This document shows, piece by piece, positions 32,901 to 40,600 of a DNA stretch of 64,000 nucleotides. Positions within the stretch are counted from its first letter, which is position 1. The number at the start of each line of letters is the position of its first letter. The translations under genes were made by a program, and so were the position numbers. Origin of the DNA: Siphonodentalium dalli (Eukaryota; Mollusca; Scaphopoda; Gadilida; Siphonodentaliidae); assembly GCA_032622095.1 (NCBI GenBank), contig CP136062.1:200237828-200301827 (forward strand), in the 5' to 3' direction. Under the pieces are notes generated by a model. It worked only from the letters and a program-made list of their open reading frames with translations, did no database searches and had not been told where the DNA came from.

Positions 32901-33745
32901 AGTGCTGATGGAGAATTGTTACAATAATTGTAGTCACGTAATAACCCATGATTCTGGTTAATAAGAACCAGGAGAATTATCGTGTTGGTGACAGCGCGGG
33001 TACAGTATTGAAGAACTAGCATCAGGAGTATTCGAATGTACGTATGAAAATAGACAAATTTCGCATTCGTTTCCCCTTTCTCGAATTGAAAAGTTCTCTG
33101 AGTTTGAGTACATTTGGTGTTTATTAAAGTATGGTGTTATATACCTGTCTCGCAATTCTTGCAAATCCTTGCATTTCAGAATGGCGTAAAATTCGTCACC
33201 TATTTCGGTGTTGCATATGGTACATTTCCTATCTGAGTAGTCGGTGCTTGTCCAATATCCCGTTTCTATTGGGGTAGTGATTTCTGGTCCGAAAACGAAC
33301 TATAAGGTCTTCACGATGCGATGTTCATAGATCGAAAGAAATTTATCAAGCCCGAAATTAGGCTTCACGATCCTGTAAATTATGTTCATATAGGTGTACT
33401 TCCCAGCCACTGCTGTATATATTCGTCTTGTAGTCTCTGCTTTGCGCAAGAGTTGAACTTATTATCGCTTGTTATGGATTGGTTTTTCCAGATGTCCTCC
33501 ATACCGAGTTTGTTCAAACTATTTTCTATACCTGCAACGCATGGGTTATTACATAAATTCTCCACATACATAGAGTACATACATTTATAGTGTGCAAAAG
33601 ATATGATATGTAGCCAAACCTAAATCACACATCAATAATGCCGTGCATATACTTGTGTACTTACGGTCGTTTTGCCATTGTATATCCCAGAACCGCAACA
33701 ATATTGTCGCGTATGAGAGGAGACGCAGTAGGATACGATATGTTT
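14161..33745 (-). CDS. TPMT: Thiopurine S-methyltransferase-like gene (TPMT family), 8 coding exons
   Basis: The family transfers a methyl group from S-adenosylmethionine to sulfur (in vertebrates, thiopurines) in the cytosol. Coding exons, in order: 33678-33665, 32565-32458, 23832-23740, 22157-22028, 19842-19790, 18965-18891, 14970-14870 and 14349-14318 (or to 14161). Phases agree at every junction. The product to the first stop is 201 residues. Family marks: EWMSLWQKN...WHQPAVHPF (about residues 22-42), the SAM-binding VPFCGKSTDMMW (61-72) and GHRIVGFEI (77-85), KEFFAEN, YRGDMF, WDRAAF (143-148), MKPGCRMLIETFYFD, and GFSFATPE (192-199), where relatives have GPPF-x-VP. Human TPMT is about 245 residues, so the C-terminus is short: a TAA at 14320-14318 ends the frame, while another frame stays open to 14161 and looks family-like. 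It may be a live gene with a sequence error, a variant end, or a recent pseudogene. No other gene is recognised nearby, so context adds nothing. Confidence 0.85.
14395..14465 (+). repeat. Right member of the direct repeat bracketing the foldback
   Basis: Matches 13137-13210 (TTAACGGAATTCTGAG, AACCAATATATTTTATATT). It lies inside intron 7 of the TPMT-like gene. Confidence 0.7.
14751..14788. repeat. Perfect short hairpin in TPMT intron 7
   Basis: AATAAGTTCAACAAAC pairs with GTTTGTTGAACTTATT across a six-base loop. Confidence 0.85.
14870..14970 (-). CDS. TPMT: TPMT-like exon 7
   Basis: 101 bp, donor TACCCAG|GTACGTG. Reads ISGYRYSEFILRMMKPGCRM and then LIETFYFDLNQYP, matching the family's Y-x5-ML-x2-L...GGR-x-LL-x3-EYD stretch. 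Phase requires the acceptor CACAGAG|C. The AG two bases earlier would break the frame. A TTAA-AGGG element end begins only a few bases into the upstream intron (14980), crowding the acceptor. Confidence 0.87.
14980..15438. mobile_element. One or two TTAA-AGGG TIR elements
   Basis: TTAAAGGGATATACTGTACG begins at 14980, TTAAAGGGGTATATTTGA at 15203, and the inverted end TGAGTACACCCCTTTAA finishes at 15438. The 15203-15438 pair is the better matched. The ends resemble the 8764 and 9240 MITEs. This lies in TPMT intron 6. Confidence 0.6.
15482..15638. mobile_element. Foldback hairpin element, about 157 bp
   Basis: Arms of about 53 bp (15482-15534 and 15586-15638) share GAGGTTGACATGAG, GATAAACCC and ATTGCGTTGTTT, each mirrored with few changes. 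A second inner stem (GTTAATATTC with GAATATTAAT) makes nearly the whole element foldable. Core contains GGCCGCAGGCC. Confidence 0.85.
16015..16098 (+). repeat. Short tandem duplication
   Basis: GCGTCGACTATATGCCCGGG followed by GYATGACCCACG occurs twice, about 52 bp apart. Confidence 0.85.
17139..17675 (+). repeat. Direct repeat of about 143 bp (17139-17281 and 17529-17675)
   Basis: The two copies are about 95% alike (GCTGTTTGAATTGACA at the start, CACACGTACGTCTGAATTG at the end), with one short insertion in the second. They bracket the first copy of the 69-bp hairpin block. Confidence 0.9.
17427..17495. repeat. 69-bp hairpin, copy 1
   Basis: GCCAATGCATTCTCTTATAT and its exact mirror form a stem of about 28 bp continued by GCGAG/CTCGC and CGACC/GGTCG around a tiny loop. 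It lies in TPMT intron 6. Confidence 0.92.
17780..17816 (+). repeat. GTT trinucleotide repeat
   Basis: Imperfect run of GTT units (about ten). Confidence 0.85.
18191..18259. repeat. 69-bp hairpin, copy 2
   Basis: Identical stem to copy 1, within the duplicated 238-bp block. Confidence 0.92.
18337..18405. repeat. 69-bp hairpin, copy 3, inverted
   Basis: Same hairpin in the opposite orientation (its loop side reads GGCGACCTACGGTCGA). The outer words GCCCTGTGCCAATG (18185) and CATTGGCACAGGGC (to 18412) make copies 2 and 3 the two ends of one larger inverted repeat. Confidence 0.92.
18891..18965 (-). CDS. TPMT: TPMT-like exon 6 (WDR motif)
   Basis: 75 bp, acceptor ATTCACAG|G, donor AAGAG|GTAACA. 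Reads EHDGDFGAVWDRAAFGSVAR and then DTIK. WDRAA is the family's conserved motif near the SAM and substrate sites. Ends with AG of a split codon. Confidence 0.9.
19237..19385. repeat. Near-perfect 149-bp palindrome
   Basis: Arms of about 70 bp differ at only two or three positions (for example CCTGTC/TCTGTC). It starts AAGCCTTGAAATAGTGTG, ends with the mirror, and the loop is GCTACACCGCATAGCGGCGTAGC-like and itself foldable. It lies in intron 5 of the TPMT-like gene. Confidence 0.95.
19790..19842 (-). CDS. TPMT: TPMT-like exon 5, with GC donor
   Basis: 53 bp, acceptor ATGTCCAG|T. Reads STDRRLKIYRGDMFTFS and then AG of a split arginine. The GT four bases further on would shift the frame and put a stop at once in exon 6. 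Using TCAAG|GCAGGT instead keeps phase and aligns FSREHDGDF with the vertebrate LPR-x4-KF segment residue for residue, so a GC-AG intron is the better call. Confidence 0.8.
20125..21200. other. Repeat-rich stretch of TPMT intron 4
   Basis: Holds a plus-strand copy of the dispersed repeat near 20470-20545, an inverted copy at 21040-21195, AT dinucleotide runs at 20641-20660 and 20917-20944, and TTTAATTTAATTTAAT near 20662. The two opposed copies may be arms of one element. No gene seen. Confidence 0.6.
21040..21195 (-). repeat. Dispersed GTTGGAAATTTC-family repeat, inverted copy
   Basis: The reverse complement (GGCTTTGGTCAGAATATTCA, AACCAGTTGTAAATTTCATG, ACCAATAGTAGGTTGAA) aligns with 5881-5975 along its length. 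Confidence 0.7.
22028..22157 (-). CDS. TPMT: TPMT-like exon 4
   Basis: 130 bp, acceptor CGTTTTCAG|G, donor CTACCAG|GTATATA. Completes the tryptophan and reads LYSQGHRIVGFEICDTAVKE, then FFAENEVEFTTRNVDGFSGV and LYQ. GH-x-V-x-G-x-E and the K/Q-EFF stretch carry the acidic residue that contacts SAM ribose in this fold. Ends in phase 0. Confidence 0.93.
22883..22968 (+). repeat. Two-copy tandem repeat
   Basis: CACATATTCGACTTAAA-x-(A/T)TG followed by CTAAAGATA or TTAAAGATA occurs twice in about 90 bp (intron 3). Confidence 0.7.
23740..23832 (-). CDS. TPMT: TPMT-like exon 3 (SAM-binding motif)
   Basis: 93 bp, acceptor GTTTTCAG|A, donor GATGTG|GTAAGTG. Reads FLAGFEKELTKDHENLKIM and then VPFCGKSTDMM with a split tryptophan codon (TG|G). 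VP-L/F-CGKS-x-DM-x-W is the most diagnostic TPMT-family signature. Confidence 0.93.
23895..25150 (+). repeat. Degenerate repeats with CGAATATCGAACGTCGAA words
   Basis: At least three related blocks (near 23898-24085, 24167-24395 and 24961-25150) share GAGTTGGAGAGCACGAATT, ATATCGAACGTCGAACTA and CCTCATGCATAAAA. The second and third also share GGAAAACAGGAAAAGCGCGG just upstream. This lies at the exon-3 end of intron 2. Confidence 0.75.
24443..26185 (+). repeat. Direct repeat of about 350 bp (24443-24812 and 25838-26185)
   Basis: Both copies carry ATCGACCTATAATA near the start, AAGTCGTGAGTTGG and CATTATGAGTCGATAATG in the middle, and GAACAGGCTG at the end. Divergence is moderate. Internal inverted words (CATAATCTGCTTAGAAT versus ATTCTAAGCAGATTATC) suggest a foldable element. 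Confidence 0.75.
27395..27470 (+). repeat. TGTATG/TGTCTGTATGAC microsatellite
   Basis: Imperfect repeats of TGTGTCTGTATGAC and GTATGTATG. Confidence 0.85.
27716..28512. mobile_element. TIR element with many subterminal TGTGTA words
   Basis: The left end (GGTGGGTGCACTCTTATAAC, then TAATGTGTAGAAACG) mirrors the right end (CCTACACATTAGTCATAAGT, then GTGTGGGG). TGTGTA or TACACA recurs more than ten times in the outer 150-200 bp of each end and is absent from the middle, a layout typical of transposase-binding subterminal repeats in hAT-type elements. Confidence 0.75.
28623..29290 (+). repeat. Direct repeat of about 285 bp (28623-28910 and 29004-29290)
   Basis: Shared order: TTTAGACAGTGTC, TTATGTTCAAA, ATCATTGTAAGATCG-like, AGACTTTGCC, GGTTGCTAGGCAACTACCCG versus GGTTACTAGGCAACTACCCG, TATAGCTTATA, GATATACC. 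A partial third block (AACGGTTGCTAAGCAAATAC) occurs near 28930. Confidence 0.8.
29340..30000 (+). repeat. Direct repeat of about 270 bp (29360-29635 and 29740-30000)
   Basis: Shared order: TATATAGCG-CACA/AAATATAGCGGCACA, GCGCATGCGCATAT, CTAGCGG-CAGCCA/CTAGCGGCCAACCA, ATTTAAAT-ATAT, AGTGGGT. The first copy has an expanded GCGCATGCGCTGCGCATGCG palindrome. Confidence 0.75.
30334..31300 (+). repeat. Direct repeat of about 300 bp (30334-30620 and 30975-31300)
   Basis: Shared words: CAAATAGACGAA, AAGTGACTTTGAGGAAAG, GGCAGCGATTTCAAAATAT, TTAGATCGAAAT, GAAACGTGTGC. Between them lie GCGCCGCTACCAGACAG (30893), also found at 26944, and a C run. Confidence 0.8.
30640..32115 (+). repeat. Tandem repeat of about 190 bp with an internal hairpin
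   Basis: Units near 31515, 31710, 31895 and 32085 (and a partial pair at 30640-30870, interrupted by other repeats) each contain GAGCTTGGCGGTTTT, ACATTGTATACTGATAATTT, then GACCACCGAACCGCCAAAC and CTCGAATTTTAAATCAAAAT. GAGCTTGGCGG and CCGCCAAACTC are inverted, so each unit can form a hairpin of about 80 bp. TTTCTAAAACATGTTCCAG and CATATAAAAACATGTTAAA link units. Confidence 0.85.
30927..30948 (+). repeat. Poly-C run
   Basis: Ten C, one A, eleven C. Confidence 0.9.
32458..32565 (-). CDS. TPMT: TPMT-like exon 2
   Basis: 108 bp, acceptor TATTTCAG|G, donor CC|GTGAGTC. Reads SHHVWSQFGRYTRTTGEWMS and then LWQKNIIPWHQPAVH, the family's N-terminal W-x3-W and FH-x2-VHP-type region (here WH in place of FH). 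The final CC joins A of exon 3 to make proline, giving VHPFL. Confidence 0.8.
32958..33600 (-). pseudogene. Decayed LINE reverse transcriptase C-terminus (in TPMT intron 1)
   Basis: Two minus-strand stretches resemble the end of a non-LTR retrotransposon ORF2. 33580-33386 reads NKLGMEDIWKNQ...AKQRLQDEYIQQW, matching the LG-x2-IW and QRL-x-D-x-Y-x-Q-x-W pattern. About 33355-32958 reads DKFLSIYEHRI, then TPIETGYW, RKCTICNTEIGDEFYAILKC and LQELRDRYI, the Cys-rich tail with R-x-C-x2-C, IGDEF and LKC. A frame change and at least one stop separate them, so it is dead. The first part of ORF2 is absent. Same strand as the host gene. Confidence 0.75.
33665..33745 (-). CDS. TPMT: TPMT-like exon 1 (start codon exon)
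   Basis: The ATG is at 33678-33676 with a strong start context (ACAATGG). It reads MAKR and then a split proline codon (CC|G). The donor is CC|GTAAGTAC. On its upstream side the exon is bounded by TTCTTGCAG, so 33679-33745 is probably 5' untranslated sequence behind a further upstream exon. The same frame is open upstream of the ATG within the exon, so an earlier start cannot be excluded. Phase matches exon 2. Confidence 0.65.
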
Positions 33746-35073
33746 CTGCAAGAATAATAATTTCTCAATTAAATTCTACTTAAAGTGGTGTGATACACTC
33801 CGTTGGGGTGATCAAATAGAAATTGAGAATAATCTTGTTCAAAGTAGTTAGTTTTACGAAAATAATCCAATAAGACAACACACACCGTCATTCTTATACA
33901 TTAATTAAATGCAGTGACTCTCGAAGGTGAAATCATTTGTGTCAGTTTATCGCCTATAGTTACGTCCAGGTTCAAGTTGTAAATATTTACAATTGAGCGT
34001 AAGTTCAGACGATCTTTTCTATGGAGTGGTATGGTCGATGTCGTTGAAATGTTCGGCGATGTTATATAGTAGAATGCTACATTCCCCATGTTGTCATATA
34101 GCGCCTGAGTACTAACTTATCGATTTCACACACCCGAAGTTCAAAATATGTCTTTAAGGTGGAGCTAATGTTACATAGGACAGGCCGGGAGTGACTGAAT
34201 TCAAAATAATATCATTAAATGTGTGTGGGTTAGTTTCGAAATTGAAGGACCCATGAATTTCTAAATGACCTCAGAATTAAATTTATCAAGCCGTATTACT
34301 TCAGAAGACCAAATGTTTTTAAACTACAGCAGCTCTTTACTTCCCGCAATAATCACACGATCAGAAACCTTTCACTGTTTATAAAGAAAGCCCTAGAAAT
34401 TGTTTTGCACTCCTGAGGCTATGATTAATGCACAACGATATATAAATATATATGAAAAATCTAAAATAGTCGTGTTAAAAGACAGTTGACTCCCACAACA
34501 CCCCGACCCACTTACTGTAAACACCACATCTGATAGCTATACCCTCAATCAATATACCATGTACATGTAGTACACTAATAACTCCAACCTATATTATGTG
34601 TATTGTGTATTTATATTATGTCACCTCACATTTAAATTATGTATAATGTACACTGTTTGAAATTGAACCGCCTGTTATGTCAAATGCGTCGAAAGGCGTA
34701 ATAAACATTTGAAATCTGAAAAAAATAAGGATTATCAGTTCGACATAAATGTTAATTTAAACGACTCGGTAATATAGAAAACTGAATATTCCTTCCGAAC
34801 TTTAGTTACTATTGGAAAATTTATACCTCAGAATTAGGTGACATGCTTTGGAACAGAGACAGTTAATACTTTTAAAAACTAAATTAAAAGATAACTTATA
34901 TGCGTATCGTTGGGTTTTCATGAGACCTTCGGACTGTCCTGGCCACTAAAATCACTCAGACACCACAAGGGTGGCGTGATGCGATTCGGTATGATTGCTA
35001 TCGAATAAGCAACAAAACCATCGTTAATTTGACATGTATTTTGGGCTAACGTTTACTCATTTTAGTTAACCGA

Positions 35074-35089
35074 CCCCCCCCCCCCCCCC
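35074..35089 (+). repeat. Poly-C run (16)
   Basis: Uninterrupted C homopolymer, length likely polymorphic or error prone. Confidence 0.9.
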
Positions 35090-35549
35090 ATAAGCTTTTG
35101 ACTGGCACGTTAACAATCACATTTTACAACACTATAATATCATCTTAGGTGAAAACACTAATATATTCACCATTGGGTTAAATAACCTGCAGACAGATAC
35201 GTGTCATGATCACATTACCCTAACTAGAGCAATATATGTTCATGTCTAACCATTTTGCGAATATAGAGCACACATAGGCACATAGCCGCCCAGATAACAT
35301 TAAAACAGGTTAGGAATGTTCTGAATTAAACTATTATAGTTATATTTAACTATTATAGTTGAATTTGACCGCACCAAATCCATATTTTCCCTGTTTTGGT
35401 GGAAACTTTGCAGTCAAATCGCAGACTTAGTTATATAATATTGCAGCAAATGAACAGTCTCCATGTAAAATTTGTTGTGTGACCTTATGCGCTAGCTTAG
35501 TTTCTTTAATAATGCCTATAATTGTGCCTTTCTAGTTGGCGTTGACATG

Positions 35550-35690
35550 CGACTCAATCGCTCCTTCATTACAATATTTAGATCAATTGAATATTTAATA
35601 CAGTGGCAACTTTAGTTAATGGGCGACAGCGGAGCGTGCTGTGATGTCAATCGCTCGTTCATTACAATATTTAGACCAATTAAATCACTG
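35550..35690 (+). repeat. Short direct repeat
   Basis: CAATCGCTC(C/G)TTCATTACAA followed by TATTTAGA(T/C)CAATT occurs twice, about 94 bp apart. Confidence 0.85.
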
Positions 35691-37492
35691 TGGATATCCG
35701 ACACCGGACATTATGCAGAAATTTTGCCAATTTTGTCTTCTTGATAATATACCACTGTTAGAATTTTATCAATATCATTTATAATGCATATTAATTTTGA
35801 CAAGGTCTCTCACTCTATACAATTGCATTGGTGGATTATCGACGATGAGTTGAACGGTGCAAAGCACTCGGAGTACTGTTCAATATTGGTGTGTTCCTGC
35901 ACGGGAAAAATATCAATAATGAGAGAACTAACGCCTCTTATTTAATAGACTCTATTCAATTTTATTGAGTCATCAATGCGTTCTTGAAGAGATTGTACCA
36001 ACGAAGAAATGAGTGGTAATGTGTATGGCAATTGCCAGCGCACCGTACACAATCATACTTAAACGTTAGATGCTAGTGCATTTACTGTCGTACATGCGAA
36101 TTGGCGTTGTCGTCTTCCAGAAAGAAACAACTTTGTAGCCCAGAAATTGACACATACTCAGCTCATACTGTGTTTTTTTTCGATAAAGGTCAACAAACGA
36201 GATAAATACGATCGACTGACTACATTTAAGGTGAACTAACTTGTAATCCGATCCCCTGGTAGTTATTCGCTACAATGAAATATGCTGAAACGAATTCAGG
36301 CCAGGTTTTAAGCAGATCAATCGCCCCAGCTTGACTTGAAATTGATTTGATATATATAATATACAAAAAATGGTTAGGGCAATTTTTTGTTTTTGCAACT
36401 TATTAAGCCCTTCCTCGATCCTCCAGCTCCTGGAACTACTATCCAATTCAAATAAAGTGGGTGGTAATTGCTCTACTGCACGGGTTACATATTTGGCTCC
36501 TCTCAATTAACATTTCAATGCAAGTATGTTTGCCTTCATATTATAGACTCTGGATAATGAATATATGCATCAATACAATATTTTTGTTCACATTTGTTCA
36601 ACTGATGAAAAATATTGTTGTTTTCCTTTTCCAATAACTTTAGTTGTGATCATAAACTTGTGAACATGAAAGATATTTATCTATATACATATTTTATTCC
36701 ATAAACTGTACTTATCATTCCTGCAGATATGGGATTATGGATCCCATTGGTTGAGGCAAGGGGGTGTTCAGCAATGCGACTCTTTTGCAGTTGTCAAACG
36801 GCGAGGCCCGCTGCATCCTGAACAAATGTCAGTTGTTAAATTGGACTTACATGTATATTAATGGGTTGGTTCTTGAATTTGAAATGGGGTTATCCTGCAA
36901 GGACAAGAGACATACATTTTGCCATTGCGACCCATTTCACCATATGGATGGCAGCGTTAATAGAATGGTGCAAAATGCACTCTACATGGGGTGTGAACAA
37001 ACGTGAATAGCTGCCAATACTTTCACCAAAAATGGACTTACCACATCATTCATGCACTGGGGTTATAATGGGCTTCCTATTTGCAATTCATGTCAGTAAT
37101 CAGATAACACCATGTTCAGATCGTGATGTCCGTTCAAAGCACCATGTATAAATGGCACAAATTGCAAACGAGGTATTCATTCTGTCCAAAATGTCATCAT
37201 TTGAGATCGCACCCGTAGTAGAGTCTGTTCATGTTAATGTTCATGTTCATGTGAGATATCCGGATTTAAAACTAAATACAAGTATAACTGAAGATACCTA
37301 AGTCAAGACGTCGTGGAATAATGCCGCCAAGTGTGCTACAGCAACTATATGAGACCCAAGCTCAGAAAAAAACACAATGTGTGCGGAATTTGTACTTGAT
37401 GGAATAATAATCGGCAGATTCTAAGTGGAATCAGCATATATTTTTATAGTCGAAAAAGGGAGATAGCTCCGTCAAAAATCATCAGATCTGCA

Positions 37493-37592
37493 NNNNNNNN
37501 NNNNNNNNNNNNNNNNNNNNNNNNNNNNNNNNNNNNNNNNNNNNNNNNNNNNNNNNNNNNNNNNNNNNNNNNNNNNNNNNNNNNNNNNNNNN
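37493..37592. other. Assembly gap (100 N)
   Basis: Exactly 100 N, the conventional size for a scaffold gap of unknown length. The sequence resumes inside a 5S spacer, so the true right-hand array edge is not seen. Confidence 0.98.
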
Positions 37593-37603
37593 GCAAAAGT
37601 TTT

Positions 37604-40600
37604 GTCTACAGCACCCGAGATTCCCAGGCGGTCACCCATCCAGGTACTAACCGGGCTCGACGTTGCTTAACTTCGGTGATCGGACGAGAACCGGTGGTTT
37701 CAACGTGATATGGCCGTAGACATAAAGTCCCTGTAATTTAAACAGCATATGGCTCCACATCCACCTGTGTTTGAAAAATTGAAATGCAAAAGTTTTGTCT
37801 ACAGCACCCGAGATTCCCAGGCGGTCACCCATCCAGGTACTAACCGGGCTCGACGTTGCTTAACTTCGGTGATCGGACGAGAACCGGTGGTTTCAACGTG
37901 ATATGGCCGTAGACATAAAGTCCCTGTAATTTAAACAGCATATGGCTCCACATCCACCTGTGTTTGAAAAATTGAAATGCAAAAGTTTTGTCTACAGCAC
38001 CCGAGATTCCCAGGCGGTCACCCATCCAGGTACTAACCGGGCTCGACGTTGCTTAACTTCGGTGATCGGACGAGAACCGGTGGTTTCAACGTGATATGGC
38101 CGTAGACATAAAGTCCCTGTAATTTAAACAGCATATGGCTCCACATCCACCTGTGTTTGAAAAATTGAAATGCAAAAGTTTTGTCTACAGCACCCGAGAT
38201 TCCCAGGCGGTCACCCATCCAGGTACTAACCGGCTCGACGTTGCTTAACTTCGGTGATCGGACGAGAACCGGTGGTTTCAACGTGATATGGCCGTAGACA
38301 TAAAGTCCCTGTAATTTAAACAGCATATGGCTCCACATCCACCTGTGTTTGAAAAATTGAAATGCAAAAGTTTTGTCTACAGCACCCGAGATTCCCAGGC
38401 GGTCACCCATCCAGGTACTAACCGGGCTCGACGTTGCTTAACTTCGGTGATCGGACGAGAACCGGTGGTTTCAACGTGATATGGCCGTAGACATAAAGTC
38501 CCTGTAATTTAAACAGCATATGGCTCCACATCCACCTGTGTTTGAAAAATTGAAATGCAAAAGTTTTGTCTACAGCACCCGAGATTCCCAGGCGGTCACC
38601 CATCCAGGTACTAACCGGGCTCGACGTTGCTTAACTTCGGTGATCGGACGAGAACCGGTGGTTTCAACGTGATATGGCCGTAGACATAAAGTCCCTGTAA
38701 TTTAAACAGCATATGGCTCCACATCCACCTGTGTTTGAAAAATTGAAATGCAAAAGTTTTGTCTACAGCACCCGAGATTCCCAGGCGGTCACCCATCCAG
38801 GTACTAACCGGGCTCGACGTTGCTTAACTTCGGTGATCGAACGAGAACCGGTGGTTTCAACGTGATATGGCCGTAGACATAAAGTCCCTGTAATTTAAAC
38901 AGCATATGGCTCCACATCCACCTGTGTTTGAAAAATTGAAATGCAAAAGTTTTGTCTACAGCACCCGAGATTCCCAGGCGGTCACCCATCCAGGTACTAA
39001 CCGGGCTCGACGTTGCTTAACTTCGGTGATCGGACGAGAACCGGTGGTTTCAACGTGATATGGCCGTAGACATAAAGTCCCTGTAATTTAAACAGCATAT
39101 GGCTCCACATCCACCTGTGTTTGAAAAATTGAAATGCAAAAGTTTTGTCTACAGCACCCGAGATTCCCAGGCGGTCACCCATCCAGGTACTAACCGGCTC
39201 GACGTTGCTTAACTTCGGTGATCGGACGAGAACCGGTGGTTTCAACGTGATATGGCCGTAGACATAAAGTCCCTGTAATTTAAACAGCATATGGCTCCAC
39301 ATCCACCTGTGTTTGAAAATTGAAATGCAAAAGTTTTGTCTACAGCACCCGAGATTCCCAGGCGGTCACCCATCCAGGTACTAACCGGGCTCGACGTTGC
39401 TTAACTTCGGTGATCGGACGAGAACCGGTGGTTTCAACGTGATATGGCCGTAGACATAAAGTCCCTGTAATTTAAACAGCATATGGCTCCACATCCACCT
39501 GTGTTTGAAAAATTGAAATGCAAAAGTTTTGTCTACAGCACCCGAGATTCCCAGGCGGTCACCCATCCAGGTACTAACCGGGCTCGACGTTGCTTAACTT
39601 CGGTGATCGGACGAGAACCGGTGGTTTCAACGTGATATGGCCGTAGACATAAAGTCCCTGTAATTTAAACAGCATATGGCTCCACATCCACCTGTGTTTG
39701 AAAAATTGAAATGCAAAAGTTTTGTCTACAGCACCCGAGATTCCCAGGCGGTCACCCATCCAGGTACTAACCGGGCTCGACGTTGCTTAACTTCGGTGAT
39801 CGGACGAGAACCGGTGGTTTCAACGTGATATGGCCGTAGACATAAAGTCCCTGTAATTTAAACAGCATATGGCTCCACATCCACCTGTGTTTGAAAAATT
39901 GAAATGCAAAAGTTTGTCTACAGCACCCGAGATTCCCAGGCGGTCACCCATCCAGGTACTAACCGGGCTCGACGTTGCTTAACTTCGGTGATCGGACGAG
40001 AACCGGTGGTTTCAACGTGATATGGCCGTAGACATAAAGTCCCTGTAATTTAAACAGCATATGGCTCCACATCCACCTGTGTTTGAAAAATTGAAATGCA
40101 AAAGTTTTGTCTACAGCACCCGAGATTCCCAGGCGGTCACCCATCCAGGTACTAACCGGGCTCGACGTTGCTTAACTTCGGTGATCGGACGAGAACCGGT
40201 GGTTTCAACGTGATATGGCCGTAGACATAAAGTCCCTGTAATTTAAACAGCATATGGCTCCACATCCACCTGTGTTTGAAAAATTGAAATGCAAAAGTTT
40301 TGTCTACAGCACCCGAGATTCCCAGGCGGTCACCCATCCAGGTACTAACCGGGCTCGACGTTGCTTAACTTCGGTGATCGGACGAGAACCGGTGGTTTCA
40401 ACGTGATATGGCCGTAGACATAAAGTCCCTGTAATTTAAACAGCATATGGCTCCACATCCACCTGTGTTTGAAAAATTGAAATGCAAAAGTTTTGTCTAC
40501 AGCACCCGAGATTCCCAGGCGGTCACCCATCCAGGTACTAACCGGGCTCGACGTTGCTTAACTTCGGTGATCGGACGAGAACCGGTGGTTTCAACGTGAT

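Larger units (their letters stand above)
33746..37492. other. Upstream of the TPMT-like gene; no recognised gene
   Basis: AT-rich. Contains a run of 16 C (35074-35089) and a short direct repeat near 35550 and 35645. Open frames at 33901-34089 (-), 36270-36506 (-) and 36764-37006 (+) look non-random in places but match no family I know. The first could belong to a 5' exon, without splice evidence. No CpG-rich promoter or TATA box stands out. Confidence 0.5.
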
